Below are positions 16,948-25,961 of a stretch of DNA of 64,000 nucleotides, one piece after another (the first letter of the stretch is position 1; each line of letters opens with the position of its first letter). A program made the position numbers and the translations under genes. Origin of the DNA: Phycisphaerales bacterium. Its GTDB lineage: Bacteria; Planctomycetota; Phycisphaerae; Phycisphaerales; UBA1924. The stretch spans positions 62,001 to 126,000 of the forward strand of contig JADLBU010000042.1 in the NCBI GenBank assembly GCA_020847535.1. Reading direction: 5' to 3'. The notes below the pieces were generated by a model. It did not search any database and was not told the DNA's origin. It was given only the letters and a program-made list of their open reading frames with translations.

Positions 16948-17979
16948 TCACGCCACCTGCGTCGCCCGAGAGCGGATCCCATCAATCAGCCCCCGCACCT
17001 CCGCCGCCATGCGCGAGTTGGGGAACTGCGAGATGATCTTTTCACCCGCGATCGCCGCATCGCGCCAGCGCCGGTCCTGCACCGCCAGCTTGAACTGCAC
17101 CCCCAGGTTCTCACGCGCCTTGCCGATCACCCCGCGCGCCACCTCCCGGTACGGCGCTGCCTGCGTCTCCGTCAGGTACAGATCGATTTCCTTCAAGAGC
17201 GACATCGCATCCTCGACCCGGTCCTCCTGCGCTGCCATCAGGAATCGCCGCTCCAGGTCCTGCACGTACGCATCACGCGATGTCTGCACCCGATGGCCCA
17301 GCCCATCCACACGCGGCGATTCCGGATACAGCCGCTTGATCCGCGCTGCCTCCGCGAACGCATCGTCCCATCGCCGCTGGATGATCAGCCCATCCAGCAC
17401 CGAGATCGCCTCGGCGACCTTCCGGTCCACCGTCTGCCGTCGCGCTGCATCGATCCGCGTGCGGAATTCCTCCGCATCGGCCCGGTACCCGAACTGGTTC
17501 GCAAGCTCCGCAACCAGCACGCTCGCCGCTTCCCAGTCCTCCGCCTCGATGTCCTCGCTGATCGCCCGCCGCAGCATCTCCCGCTCCTGCTTGCGGAACA
17601 CCACCCGCCGGGCATCATCCGACAGCGCAAAGTGCTCCGTCAGACGCTCCAGCGCCTGCTCGATCCGCTTGAGATTGTGCTGACCGGTCTCCTTCCAGAT
17701 CGAGACCAGCACCAGCGCGATCGGCAGCGTCGTGATCGAGGCGATCAGACCCAGAAGCCCGAACGTCACAAGCGTCTGACGCTGACCCAGCGTCGTGATC
17801 GCCGCGAGCAGGCCCGCGTTGTCGGTAACCTCAGCCGGCGCGCCGATCGGACGCAGCCCCAGGACCAAGGTCGCCGCCGACACCCCAAGCGCCAGCCCGT
17901 ACGCAATCCCCACCCACAGCCGCGCCGACCGGACTTTCGCTTCGTGTGCGGTAATCCAACGTACCTGCCCGTCATCCAT
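16948..17979 (-). CDS. Two-helix membrane protein with long helical repeat domain
   Basis: A 343-residue hypothetical protein. GGGAG lies nine bases before the ATG at 17979, which selects this start over one at 18057. Two membrane helices occupy about 22-44 (LWVGIAYGLALGVSAATLVL) and 70-92 (VTFGLLGLIASITTLPIALV). The rest is helical, with degenerate TPR-like pairs: EDWEAASVLVAELANQFGYR, RRWDDAFAEAARIKRLYPES, RRWRDAAIAGEKIISQFPNS. It probably scaffolds other proteins at the membrane; no catalytic motif is visible and the family is not recognised. Confidence 0.75.
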   Translation of the reverse strand: MDDGQVRWITAHEAKVRSARLWVGIAYGLALGVSAATLVLGLRPIGAPAEVTDNAGLLAAITTLGQRQTLVTFGLLGLIASITTLPIALVLVSIWKETGQHNLKRIEQALERLTEHFALSDDARRVVFRKQEREMLRRAISEDIEAEDWEAASVLVAELANQFGYRADAEEFRTRIDAARRQTVDRKVAEAISVLDGLIIQRRWDDAFAEAARIKRLYPESPRVDGLGHRVQTSRDAYVQDLERRFLMAAQEDRVEDAMSLLKEIDLYLTETQAAPYREVARGVIGKARENLGVQFKLAVQDRRWRDAAIAGEKIISQFPNSRMAAEVRGLIDGIRSRATQVA

Positions 17980-18090
17980 GACCGGTTTCTCCCGATAGCC
18001 GCCGCTCTCACCCCCACACCAATCCCCCCCGTGCCCTTCCTGCACAGTACCCACCAAGGGCGATCCGATCAGTGTACCTAGGATCGCCCG

Positions 18091-18780
18091 ATGCCCGGAA
18101 CCCCGTCATCTCCCGAATCCGCCCGTTCACCAGGCCTTGGTTCTAGCTCGGATCCCTGGATTCGCGGCTTCGCGCTCGGCCCCTGGCAGACCAACTCCTA
18201 CATCATCGCCGACCCCGCCACCAAGACCTGCTGGATCATCGATCCCAGCTTCGGCCCCGAAGTCGTCATCGATGAGGTCAGAGCCAACAGGCTCGAGCCC
18301 TTGGCGATCGTCCTCACTCACGCCCACATCGACCACATCGCCGGGATCGCCGATGTCCTCGAGGCCTTCCCCGGCCTGCCCATCTGGATCCACACCGCCG
18401 AAGCGCAGTGGCCCGGCAACCCGCTGCTCAACCTCAGCGATGCCATGCCGATCACCGCTCCCGATCCCAGCCGCCTCCTCAATCACGAGGATGCCCTGGA
18501 CCTGGGCACCCAGCGCTGGCGCGTGATCCACACCCCCGGCCACTCGCCCGGCGGCATCACCCTCTATCACGAACCCTCCGGAACGGCGATCGTCGGCGAC
18601 ACCCTGTTCGCCGGCTCCATCGGCCGCACCGACCTCCCCGGAGGCGACTTCGAGGTCCTCGAAAAGTCCATCCGTGATCGCCTTTACAAGCTCCCTGACA
18701 GCACGACCTGCCTCCCAGGCCACGGCCCCCAGACCACGATTGGCGAAGAGAAGCGCGACAACCCCTTCGTCCCCGCCTGA
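18091..18780 (+). CDS. MBL-fold metallo-hydrolase, glyoxalase II-like
   Basis: A 229-residue metallo-beta-lactamase-fold hydrolase. The metal ligands are complete: THAHIDH (His77, His79, Asp81, His82), HTPGHSPGG (His147, His151), GDTLF (Asp170) and LPGHGPQTTIGEE (His211). The latter, with IGRTDLPGG, is typical of small glyoxalase-II-like thioesterases and YcbL-type enzymes rather than true lactamases. It likely hydrolyses a thioester in the cytoplasm. The first 22 residues are a Ser/Pro-rich extension of doubtful reality. The 1-kb hairpin array follows it. Confidence 0.92.
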   Translation: MPGTPSSPESARSPGLGSSSDPWIRGFALGPWQTNSYIIADPATKTCWIIDPSFGPEVVIDEVRANRLEPLAIVLTHAHIDHIAGIADVLEAFPGLPIWIHTAEAQWPGNPLLNLSDAMPITAPDPSRLLNHEDALDLGTQRWRVIHTPGHSPGGITLYHEPSGTAIVGDTLFAGSIGRTDLPGGDFEVLEKSIRDRLYKLPDSTTCLPGHGPQTTIGEEKRDNPFVPA

Positions 18781-19000
18781 TCTCCTCTGGATCTGGGTCT
18801 TCCCTGCGTTCCCTACTGCCGATTGCCCACTGCCTAAGCCCTTTTCCAGGCTTGAGTTGTGACCATTCTGCGCCGGAAATGCAGAAAATTCCGTCTGTGA
18901 GGTTGCAGATCTCAGTTTCTGTGGCACCTTCACCGTGTCAGCACGAACGACCGGCCAGCCGGGAACGACTGAACGGTGGATTCGAGGATGGCCTCAGCAG

Positions 19001-19056
19001 TCTCTTGTCTCTCTCCTCCTGTAACTCGCCGCGGGCGGAAACACGCAGCGAGTTTT
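19001..19056 (+). ncRNA. Putative anti-SD small-RNA unit 1
   Basis: TCTCTTGTCTCTCTCCTCCT leads into AACTCGCCGCG, loop GGCGGAAACA, CGCAGCGAGTT and TTTT. The stem has 10 of 11 pairs (one C.A mismatch). The single-stranded CTCCTCCT matches the anti-Shine-Dalgarno sequence of 16S rRNA. Confidence 0.6.
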
Positions 19057-19091
19057 ACAAAGGCCCGGCCTGTGAAGGCCGCGGCCAGCCA

Positions 19092-19149
19092 GTCTCTTGT
19101 CTCTCTCCTCCTGTAACTCGCCAGCGGGCGCAATACGCTGCCGAGTTTT
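19092..19149 (+). ncRNA. Putative anti-SD small-RNA unit 2
   Basis: The lead is the same as in unit 1; the stem is AACTCGCCAGCG with CGCTGCCGAGTT, loop GGCGCAATA, 11 of 12 pairs (one C.C mismatch), tail TTTT. An extra small hairpin (GGCC-rich, 19062-19086) separates it from unit 1. Confidence 0.6.
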
Positions 19150-19182
19150 AGATCAAAACCCTAACGGGCAGCGATCGACGAA

Positions 19183-19232
19183 GTCCCTCTCCTCCTATAG
19201 CTCGCCGCGGGCGGAAACACGCGACGAGCTTT
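19183..19232 (+). ncRNA. Putative anti-SD small-RNA unit 3 (weak tail)
   Basis: GTCCCTCTCCTCCTAT then AGCTCGCCGCG, loop GGCGGAAACA, CGCGACGAGCT. Relative to unit 1, A-U at stem position 2 became G-C on both sides, a compensatory change. The tail is only TTTCC, so it may be a degenerate terminator. Confidence 0.5.
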
Positions 19233-19269
19233 CCAGAGTCCAGCCAATCAAACGCCGGATTCGACCAGC

Positions 19270-19325
19270 CTCTTGTCTCTCTCCTCCTGTAACTCGCCAG
19301 CGGGCGCAATACGCTGCCGAGTTTT
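19270..19325 (+). ncRNA. Putative anti-SD small-RNA unit 4
   Basis: From CTCTTGTCTCTCTCCTCCTG through stem and TTTT this unit is identical to unit 2; only the preceding 5' part differs. A recent duplication or gene conversion is likely. Confidence 0.6.
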
Positions 19326-19363
19326 GACCCGGATCGGTTTCACCAAAAACGTGCTTGTCCGCT

Positions 19364-19411
19364 TGAACTCGCTTTCCAATGCCCGAAAGGGTGATGGGAA
19401 GCGAGTTTTTT
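19364..19411 (+). ncRNA. Variant hairpin unit 5 / terminator without the CTCCTCCT lead
   Basis: AACTCGCTTTCC (19366-19377) pairs over 12 positions with GGGAAGCGAGTT (one G.U), loop of 18 bases, tail TTTTTT. The AACTCGC/GCGAGTT base of the stem is shared with units 1, 2 and 4, but the pyrimidine lead is absent. Confidence 0.55.
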
Positions 19412-19604
19412 GCTTGAACGCAACTATATGACAGTCAAGCACTTGCACATCGGCTGCCCTTCCCAGGCCCCGCATCCGAAAAAAACATTGATGAGTCTGG
19501 AACCGCCGGGCCCGTTCATGCGGATAGCTCCCTGTCCCGCCCTTGATGACTCGCGGACACGCGGCATCAGGATTACCAGGGGAAACCGGGAAACCGGGTT
19601 CCTC

Positions 19605-19671
19605 GACAAGTCTTGTCCCCTCCTCCTATCACTCGACCGCGGGCGGAAACACGCGGTCGAGTGTTTTTTTG
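19605..19671 (+). ncRNA. Putative anti-SD small-RNA unit 6
   Basis: ACAAGTCTTGTCCCCTCCTCC then TATCACTCGACCGCG, loop GGCGGAAACA, CGCGGTCGAGTG and TTTTTTT. The stem is perfect over 12 pairs; positions that mismatch in other units are paired here (A-U, C-G), which supports selection on structure. Confidence 0.65.
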
Positions 19672-19840
19672 TACCGATTCGGAATCCGCCGCGCCGTTGC
19701 GGCCGAAGCGGCCGAACCGAGCTCCTTCCCACCATTCCCGCTCCGCCCGGTTCTCGCGAAACCGGCCCTGATCTCCCGATGAGCGATTCGGTTCGCCCAT
19801 CGGAGACTCCACCACGCCCTCATCTCCCTGGTTCACCCCG

Positions 19841-21457
19841 ATGCTCGCACAGGCCTCCTCAGCCGGAGGTCGGCTCAGCCATTGGGATTGGGTCGTGCTC
19901 GCCGCATACTTCGCCCTCCTGATCGCCACCGGCATCTGGTTCGCCCTCCGCGCCCGCCGCACCGATACCGCTTCCTACTTCAAGGGCGGTGGGCACATGC
20001 CCATCTGGGCGATCGCCATCTCGTTCCTCGCCACCGCGCAGTCCGCCGCCACCGTCTTGGGTGTCCCCGAAGATGCCTACAACGGGGACCTCCGCTACCT
20101 CTCCACCAACATCGGGGGCATCCTCGCCGCGATCATCCTCGCGCGGTATTTCATCCCCGCCTATTACCGCCTGGGTGTCTCCACTCCCTACCAGCTCCTG
20201 GAGCACCGCTTCGGCCCCGGCGCCAAGCTCGCCGCCAGCGCTGTCTACATGATCGGTCGCGTGTTCGCCAGCGGCGCTCGCGTCTTCATCGGATCCATCC
20301 CCGTCGCGATGGCGATCTGGCCGGATCCACAGCCGCATCACATCGCCGCCGCGATCCTGATCTTCATGGCCTTCGGCGCGCTCTTCACGCTCGCCGGTGG
20401 GCTCTCGAGCGTCATCTGGACCGATGTCATCCAGGTCGCGGTCTATCTCGGAGCGGCGATCCTCACGATCGTCATCCTCTGGCGCGGCATCCACGCCGAT
20501 GCCCCGGCGATCCTCGAAGCCGTCAAGCACGGCGCGCCCGATGGCGGCTCCAAGCTCCGCTTCCTCTCACTGGGTTGGGAAGGCCCGCAGGGTTTCAGCT
20601 TCAAGGAGCCCTACACGCTGATCACCGCGTGCACCGGCTGGATGCTCCTCCTGCTCGCCGCCTACGGCACCGATCAGGATCTCGTCCAGCGTCTGCTCGC
20701 CTGCGAGAACGCACGCAAGGGGAGCTGGTCGATCATCTCGGGTGTCCTGATGGGCATCCCCGTCGTCCTCGTGTTCGCGGCGATCGGGATTCTGCTGTGG
20801 GTCTACTACCAGTGCCCGCAGCTCACCGGCCGCGCAGCGCCCGAGTATCTGCGGGGCGACACCGGTGAAGTCTTCCTCAAGTTCACCCTCCACGAGATGC
20901 CCGCGGGGATGGTGGGCCTCGTTCTCGCCGGCGTGATGGCCGCCGGCCCGGCGGGGATCAACTCATCCCTCAACTCGATGGCGAGCACGTTCGTCAGCGA
21001 CATCTATCGCCCGCTGCGCCCGGGCCGCGCGGATGCCCACTACGTCTCCGCCGGGCGCTGGGCGACCGCCGGCTGGGCGGTCGTGCTCGGCGCGTTCGCA
21101 CTGGTCTGCATCCACTGGAAACAGGCGAACAATGAGGCGATCCTGCCGTTTGTGCTGGGCGTCATGGCATTCGCGTACGCGGGGATGCTGGGTGTCTTCA
21201 TCGCCGCCCTCTTCACGCGCCGCGGCAACACCATCTCGGCGATCGCTGCGCTGCTCGCGGGCTTCATCGCCGTCACCCTGCTCCAGCCGGGGATCCTGCC
21301 GAAGTGGTGGCCCGGTTCGTGGGCGGGAGATCCCTTTGTGCTCGCCGCGCCCTGGCGGCTGCTGGCCGGCGCGGCGCTCGCCACTTTGATCGCGATCATC
21401 CCACGCAGCGCCCGCGCAACGCCGCTTCCCACATCCTCTCCCGCGGCCGCTTCTTGA
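19841..21457 (+). CDS. Sodium:solute symporter (SSS family)
   Basis: A 538-residue transporter with 13-14 hydrophobic helices. Family signatures: DTASYFKGGGHMPIWAIAIS in the first repeat, LATAQSAATVLGVPEDAY, the long helix GALFTLAGGLSSVIWTDVIQ, and GINSSLNSMASTFVSDIYRP, which contains the Ser/Thr pair of the sodium site. Ions drive uptake of an unknown organic substrate (sugar, amino acid or carboxylate). The ATG at 19841 lies 170 bases after hairpin unit 6, so that unit could also act as a terminator or leader element for this gene. No neighbour suggests the substrate. Confidence 0.9.
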   Translation: MLAQASSAGGRLSHWDWVVLAAYFALLIATGIWFALRARRTDTASYFKGGGHMPIWAIAISFLATAQSAATVLGVPEDAYNGDLRYLSTNIGGILAAIILARYFIPAYYRLGVSTPYQLLEHRFGPGAKLAASAVYMIGRVFASGARVFIGSIPVAMAIWPDPQPHHIAAAILIFMAFGALFTLAGGLSSVIWTDVIQVAVYLGAAILTIVILWRGIHADAPAILEAVKHGAPDGGSKLRFLSLGWEGPQGFSFKEPYTLITACTGWMLLLLAAYGTDQDLVQRLLACENARKGSWSIISGVLMGIPVVLVFAAIGILLWVYYQCPQLTGRAAPEYLRGDTGEVFLKFTLHEMPAGMVGLVLAGVMAAGPAGINSSLNSMASTFVSDIYRPLRPGRADAHYVSAGRWATAGWAVVLGAFALVCIHWKQANNEAILPFVLGVMAFAYAGMLGVFIAALFTRRGNTISAIAALLAGFIAVTLLQPGILPKWWPGSWAGDPFVLAAPWRLLAGAALATLIAIIPRSARATPLPTSSPAAAS

Positions 21458-21550
21458 CAATCCGCGTGAGCGATGCAAGCCCGCTCCGTTTTCACAGCTG
21501 GGATCGCCCGCTCGTTCCGGGCGATGCAACTCCCACACGAGGGACCAGCC

Positions 21551-22159
21551 ATGAAGCCTTCGAACTTTGCATGTGTCGCAGCCGCCCTGTGCATGCACTC
21601 GGCCGCGATCGCCGGCTTCAGCCTCCACACCACCGATGTCTTCGACAAAGCCCCGACCGGGATGGAGGAGGTGGACAAGGACGGCAAGAACAAGTGGCAG
21701 AACCCGCCGTGGACGGGCACCTACAAGGCAACCGGAGATGACACGGCCGTCAGCGGCTCCACATCCTTTGTAGGGACGCTCACGCCCGGCATGAGCATGG
21801 GCCTGGGGCTCGACAACGTCGAGAATCTCATAAAGGTCAAGACGTTCACCATCAAGATCTTCATCCAGGGCAAGGATGCCAAGCCCGAACTGCAGACACC
21901 AGCCTACGGCTACAAGAACCCGCTGACCAAGAGCAAGGTCGAGAGAAAGGGAGAGCCTGAATTCAAGAACGGCTGGCTCACCGCGGCCTGGACGATCGAT
22001 CCACAGCCCGCATGGGAGTACATCATCATCAAGAACGCCGGCACGGATCTCTTCAAGATGTCCGACCTGACGCTGAGCAGCACGTGCGCGGCGGTCCCCG
22101 CGCCCGGCGCCATGATCCTCGCGACCGCGGGCTTCATGCTCGCGATCCGCCGGCGGTAA
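21551..22159 (+). CDS. Exported PEP-CTERM-type protein
   Basis: A 202-residue secreted protein. The signal peptide MKPSNFACVAAALCMHSAAI is followed by a beta-rich domain (STSFVGTLTPGMSMGLGLDN, FTIKIFIQGKDAKPELQT) with no recognised family. The end VPAPGAMILATAGFMLAI plus RRR is a PEP-CTERM-like sorting signal. ATG 21551 is chosen because it begins the signal peptide; an in-frame ATG at 21473 would bury it. It is separated by 93 bases from the symporter. Confidence 0.8.
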   Translation: MKPSNFACVAAALCMHSAAIAGFSLHTTDVFDKAPTGMEEVDKDGKNKWQNPPWTGTYKATGDDTAVSGSTSFVGTLTPGMSMGLGLDNVENLIKVKTFTIKIFIQGKDAKPELQTPAYGYKNPLTKSKVERKGEPEFKNGWLTAAWTIDPQPAWEYIIIKNAGTDLFKMSDLTLSSTCAAVPAPGAMILATAGFMLAIRRR

Positions 22160-22591
22160 CGCTCGCCGGGCCGCGCGCACGAACGGTGTCGATGCCCGCA
22201 AACCGCGTTTGCCGCCTCGCTGCGCGGTCGCCGGCGCGGAGCAACCTACCCCGCCGGTACATCCCTGAAACTCCGCGGGCGGAATCGTGGCGCAGATCCA
22301 CTTTCGTGCGCACAACCCGGCACTCGCACGCACGGCCACTTCACCTGAGATTCCCTCCTCAGTCTCGTGCCCGCGCGCACAACTCCGCACGCGTGCATTT
22401 TTTAGTCTCCATGCGCTGTAATCGGACCCGGCGTTCCACCAGCGCGGTCTGTGCCGGCGACACCCGCCGCGGTAACTCTCCCCGGACCTTGCAACGAGGT
22501 GAGGAAAACGCCCGGGCGATCCGATCAACATAGACTCTCGCTCTCGTTCCTGACCGTCACCACAGACACGACGCTTCCAAGGAGCCTGTTC
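22160..22591. other. 432-bp gene-free region upstream of the giant surface protein
   Basis: GC-rich DNA with no supportable gene. A frame open from 22451 continues into the next gene but lacks protein character before ATG 22592. A short pyrimidine tract (CCTCCTCAGTCTC, about 22357) and TTTTTTAG at 22400 are the only notable features. Confidence 0.6.
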
Positions 22592-25500
22592 ATGGCCAAG
22601 TCGCTCGACCGATTCGCCGTTGCTCCCGCCGGCCGCAGCTCGTCACGCGCAATCCAGCGCCGGGCCGGCCGTGCGGCGGGCCGTCGAGGCATCGAACTTC
22701 TCGAGGCCCGGCGCATGCTCTCGGGCGATGGCTTCGAGCGCTTCGACCTCCCCGCCGATGAGGGGGCGAGCAAGGTCGTGGTCGCCGACTTCGACGGCGA
22801 TGGGCTGATGGATGTTGCGACCAGCAACCCGGGGGCGGGCACGCTCTCGGTGATGCGCAACTCCCCGCAGGGGTTTGCGCCCACGGACAACTACGAGGTC
22901 GGCGGCACGCCGGTGAGCCTGGCGGTCCTGGACATGAACGATGACAGGCGTCCCGACCTTGCGGCGTTCGATTCCCAGGGCCGGCGCCTGGTGCTCCTGA
23001 CCAACAAGGGCCAGGGCCTGTTCGAGGATCACGGCTTCATCAACCTGCCCGAGGGCGCCACCTCCGCGGCCGCGGTGCATCTCAATACCGACAACAGCAT
23101 GGAGGTCGTGATCGCCTTCGAGGCCCTGGACAAGATCTCGACCTACTACATCATCGACGAGGAGGAGGGCACGGGTATCGAGCTGAGCGGAGAGCATGTC
23201 GTCGGGGATGGCCCGGCATCGATCGCGGTCGGGGATGTCAACGGGGATGGCACGGCGGACATCGTGACCGCCAACACGACCGGCAACTCGGTTTCGGTGC
23301 TGTTCAACGCGCCCCAGACGGTGACGCCCACCGATGTCATCGGGCGGCTGTACCACGAGCTGCTGCACCGGATGCCCTCGGAGCAGGAGCTGGCGGCAGC
23401 TCTCACGCAGCTGGAATCCGGGCCCGAGGGCCGCAAGGAGCTGGTCTCCGACCTGCTCGGCCGGACCGAGTTCGTAAGCGACCAGGTCCGCAATACGTTC
23501 ACGCGGATGATGTGGCGTGATCCTTCCGAGCAGGAAATGGAGACGCTCGTCGGCCTCTTCTACGCCGAGGGGGATTTCCAGGACGTGCATGAGGCCCTGC
23601 TCACCTCCGAGGAGTACTTCCAGGACCGCGCCGGCGGCGAGATCGGCAAGTACGTGCATCTGGTCTACGCCGACACGCTGGGCCGGCCGGCCGGACCGCA
23701 GGAGATGGAGGCCCGGGTGCAGCAGCTCTTGGGCGGCCAGCCGCGAGAGGAGTTCGTGGAGGATGTCCTTGAGTCACGGGACTTCCACCAGGCGCTGATC
23801 CGCCACGCCTTCGATCGCTTCCTGCACCGCATGCCGGGCCAGGAGGAGATCAAGGCGATCTTCGGGGACATGTTCGGCGAGGATGAGGGCGGGGAGGGTG
23901 ATGAGGGCGGCGGTGATGACGAAGGCGGCGATGAGGGGAGCGGGGACGATGGCGAGTTCATGTTCACCGATGCGCTCGAGCGCCTGCTGACTTCCGAGGC
24001 GTTCTTCCAGATGATGGCGGGGGGCACGGGCAACTTCGGGGATGCGCTGACGGTGGATGTCGGTCAGTCGCCGACGGGCGTCATGACCGGGGATGTCAAC
24101 GGCGACTTCAAGACCGACCTGGTGGTCTCCAACACCGGCGCCGACACGGTGTCGATCCTGCTCAACAAGGGCCAGGCCGGGTTCGAGGCGGGCCCGGTGA
24201 TCAACGTCGGGGATGAGCCGGTGCATACGTTCGGGTTCTTCAATCCCGAGCACGGCTTCGCGCTCGTGACCGTCAACCGCGGGGATGACACCATCAGCGC
24301 CCACCGGATCAAGGATGGCAAGTCCGAGCTCTTCGGCGTCATCAAGGTCGGTGACCAGCCGGCCTGGGCAGCGCCTGGGATCTTCTCCCCGACCGGCCGC
24401 GATGGCATGGCGATCGCCAACGCCGGGGACGGCACAGTGACGATCATCACGTTCACCGGGGGTGACCAGCACAACGGCGGGGGTGACGATGGCGACAGCG
24501 GCTACGAGGATGTGGCGATTCCCAACACGCCCGACCTGCACGAGTCGTCCGACCTGGGCGACAGCCACACGGACGACATCACGCGGCTGAACAACTCGGC
24601 CGGCCGGTGGCTGATGTTCAAGGTCTCGGGCGCGGACAAGGGTGTGTTCGTCAACCTGTTCATCGACGGCGTGCGCATGGGCAACGAGCTGGTGCGCAGC
24701 GAGGAGGGGTTCGTCTTCGTCAAGACCGACGGCTTCAGCGTGCTGCCCGATGGGGAGCACCATGTGACGGCGAGCATCACCGATGGCGGGCGCGAGGGCC
24801 GGAGGTCCGAAGCCCTGACGATCACGATCAAGACACCGCGCGTCGAGGTGAACAACACCGATCCCAACGAGCCGACCAACAACGATGGCAAGCGCGCCCG
24901 GGCCCGGGTCGATGAGTTTGGCCGGCCGATCGTGACGATCGAGGATGGCCAGGGCGGCTCCCAGGAGTACAACCTCGGGGATCTGTTCGGGGATGCCCCG
25001 CCGATCGATGGTGACCTGGTCGTCGTCGATGAGGTCAAGCACCAGTACGGCCAGGGAGCCGGCGCCAACGCCCGCCGCTACGCCGCGGGACAGAGCAACC
25101 AGGGCCTGATGCTCTACATCAACAACGCGGATGGATCCTGGGGCCAGAAGAACCTGACGAGCGACATCAACGGCGCTGAGCCGTTCGCCTCCGACGATCT
25201 GGATGTCCTCACGACGCCCTGGGGCAACAGCAACATCTTCGGCAAGAACGCCGACGAAGAGCTGGTCGCGTACTGGCAGGATGGATCCGAGGGTGAGGAT
25301 GGCTTCAACTGGAACTTCATCAACCTCGGTGAGCACCTCGACGGCACCGGTCAGGACCAGCCCGCCTGGGATGGGGACATCGAGTCGTACTCCGTGCCGT
25401 GGGGCGGGATGAACGTGATCGCCGTCGATGCCAACGGGGATGTGACGGCGGTCTGGTGGGCGCCGGGCCTGGACCACTGGGTGTACACCAACCTCAGCGA

Positions 25501-25960
25501 GCAGACCGGGGCCGAGGAGCTGGTGGGCACCGTCAGCGTCTCGGTGACGCCGTGGGGCGGGGTGAACGTCCTGGGCACCAACGCCCTGGGCCACACGATC
25601 GCCCTGTGGTGGGCGCCGGGGTATGAGTGGCAGGTCACCAACATGACCCTGCTCGCCAACGCGCCCGACTACGCCGCGGGATCGGCCTCATCGTTCAGCT
25701 CGATCGCCGGCGACATCGTGGTCGCGGGGTTGACCGAGTCGGGCAACGTGGCGATCTTCAGTTGGACGCTCGAGAACCAGACCTGGGAAGTGACGGAGTT
25801 GACACCGCCCTCGGAGATCACCAGCGAGCTGGTGGGGCAGTTGACCGGGTTTGCCAACATGAACTCGGAGCTGTTCGTGCTGGGGAGCAACGTGGATGGC
25901 GAGGTGGTGCAGATGGCCTACGACGCCGAGCTTGACCAGTGGGACTTCTCGATTCTGTAA
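22592..25960 (+). CDS. Giant surface protein: LEPR-XLL-like signal, FG-GAP/VCBS repeats, DUF4214-like repeats, beta-propeller
   Basis: A 1,122-residue exported protein. AAGGAG lies eleven bases before ATG 22592. Residues 36-45, LLEARRMLSG, are the planctomycete LEPR-XLL-like export motif. FG-GAP/VCBS-type calcium repeats follow (VVADFDGDGLMDVATSNPG, VGDVNGDGTADIVTANTTGN). Residues about 245-483 carry repeats with the DUF4214 pattern (VIGRLYHELLHRMPSEQEL, YVHLVYADTLGRPAGPQEM), interrupted by a Glu/Gly/Asp-rich acidic stretch (about 427-457). More FG-GAP repeats follow, then a C-terminal beta-propeller-like set with hallmark VTPWGGVNVLG and ALWWAPG units. It is probably a cell-surface adhesin or structural protein; no enzyme motif was seen. 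Confidence 0.82.
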   Translation: MAKSLDRFAVAPAGRSSSRAIQRRAGRAAGRRGIELLEARRMLSGDGFERFDLPADEGASKVVVADFDGDGLMDVATSNPGAGTLSVMRNSPQGFAPTDNYEVGGTPVSLAVLDMNDDRRPDLAAFDSQGRRLVLLTNKGQGLFEDHGFINLPEGATSAAAVHLNTDNSMEVVIAFEALDKISTYYIIDEEEGTGIELSGEHVVGDGPASIAVGDVNGDGTADIVTANTTGNSVSVLFNAPQTVTPTDVIGRLYHELLHRMPSEQELAAALTQLESGPEGRKELVSDLLGRTEFVSDQVRNTFTRMMWRDPSEQEMETLVGLFYAEGDFQDVHEALLTSEEYFQDRAGGEIGKYVHLVYADTLGRPAGPQEMEARVQQLLGGQPREEFVEDVLESRDFHQALIRHAFDRFLHRMPGQEEIKAIFGDMFGEDEGGEGDEGGGDDEGGDEGSGDDGEFMFTDALERLLTSEAFFQMMAGGTGNFGDALTVDVGQSPTGVMTGDVNGDFKTDLVVSNTGADTVSILLNKGQAGFEAGPVINVGDEPVHTFGFFNPEHGFALVTVNRGDDTISAHRIKDGKSELFGVIKVGDQPAWAAPGIFSPTGRDGMAIANAGDGTVTIITFTGGDQHNGGGDDGDSGYEDVAIPNTPDLHESSDLGDSHTDDITRLNNSAGRWLMFKVSGADKGVFVNLFIDGVRMGNELVRSEEGFVFVKTDGFSVLPDGEHHVTASITDGGREGRRSEALTITIKTPRVEVNNTDPNEPTNNDGKRARARVDEFGRPIVTIEDGQGGSQEYNLGDLFGDAPPIDGDLVVVDEVKHQYGQGAGANARRYAAGQSNQGLMLYINNADGSWGQKNLTSDINGAEPFASDDLDVLTTPWGNSNIFGKNADEELVAYWQDGSEGEDGFNWNFINLGEHLDGTGQDQPAWDGDIESYSVPWGGMNVIAVDANGDVTAVWWAPGLDHWVYTNLSEQTGAEELVGTVSVSVTPWGGVNVLGTNALGHTIALWWAPGYEWQVTNMTLLANAPDYAAGSASSFSSIAGDIVVAGLTESGNVAIFSWTLENQTWEVTELTPPSEITSELVGQLTGFANMNSELFVLGSNVDGEVVQMAYDAELDQWDFSIL

Positions 25961-25961
25961 G

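Larger units (their letters stand above)
18781..19840. other. 1,060-bp gene-free region with a tandem array of small-RNA-like hairpin units
   Basis: No coding frame here has protein character. From 19001 to 19671 six related hairpin units occur (separate entries). Four have their CTCCTCCT segments 84-92 bases apart (19013, 19105, 19189, 19281). Each has a pyrimidine-rich lead (TCTTGTCTCTCTCCTCCTGT or variants), then an 11-12-bp stem with loop GGCGGAAACA or GGCGCAATA, then usually a T-run. Reading on the + strand is favoured because the T-runs follow the stems only there. Before the first unit (18781-19000) I see only a short inverted repeat, CGGAAAT...ATTCCG, at about 18874. Confidence 0.7.

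Noticed and set aside
19001..19671. Hairpin array read as a CRISPR array
   Set aside because: Unit spacing is irregular, the inter-unit DNA is not of constant length, each unit ends in a terminator-like T-run and no cas gene is near.
23774..25594. 606-codon open frame opposite the giant surface protein
   Set aside because: No domain or signal is visible, and its codon pattern mirrors the real gene's third-position GC.
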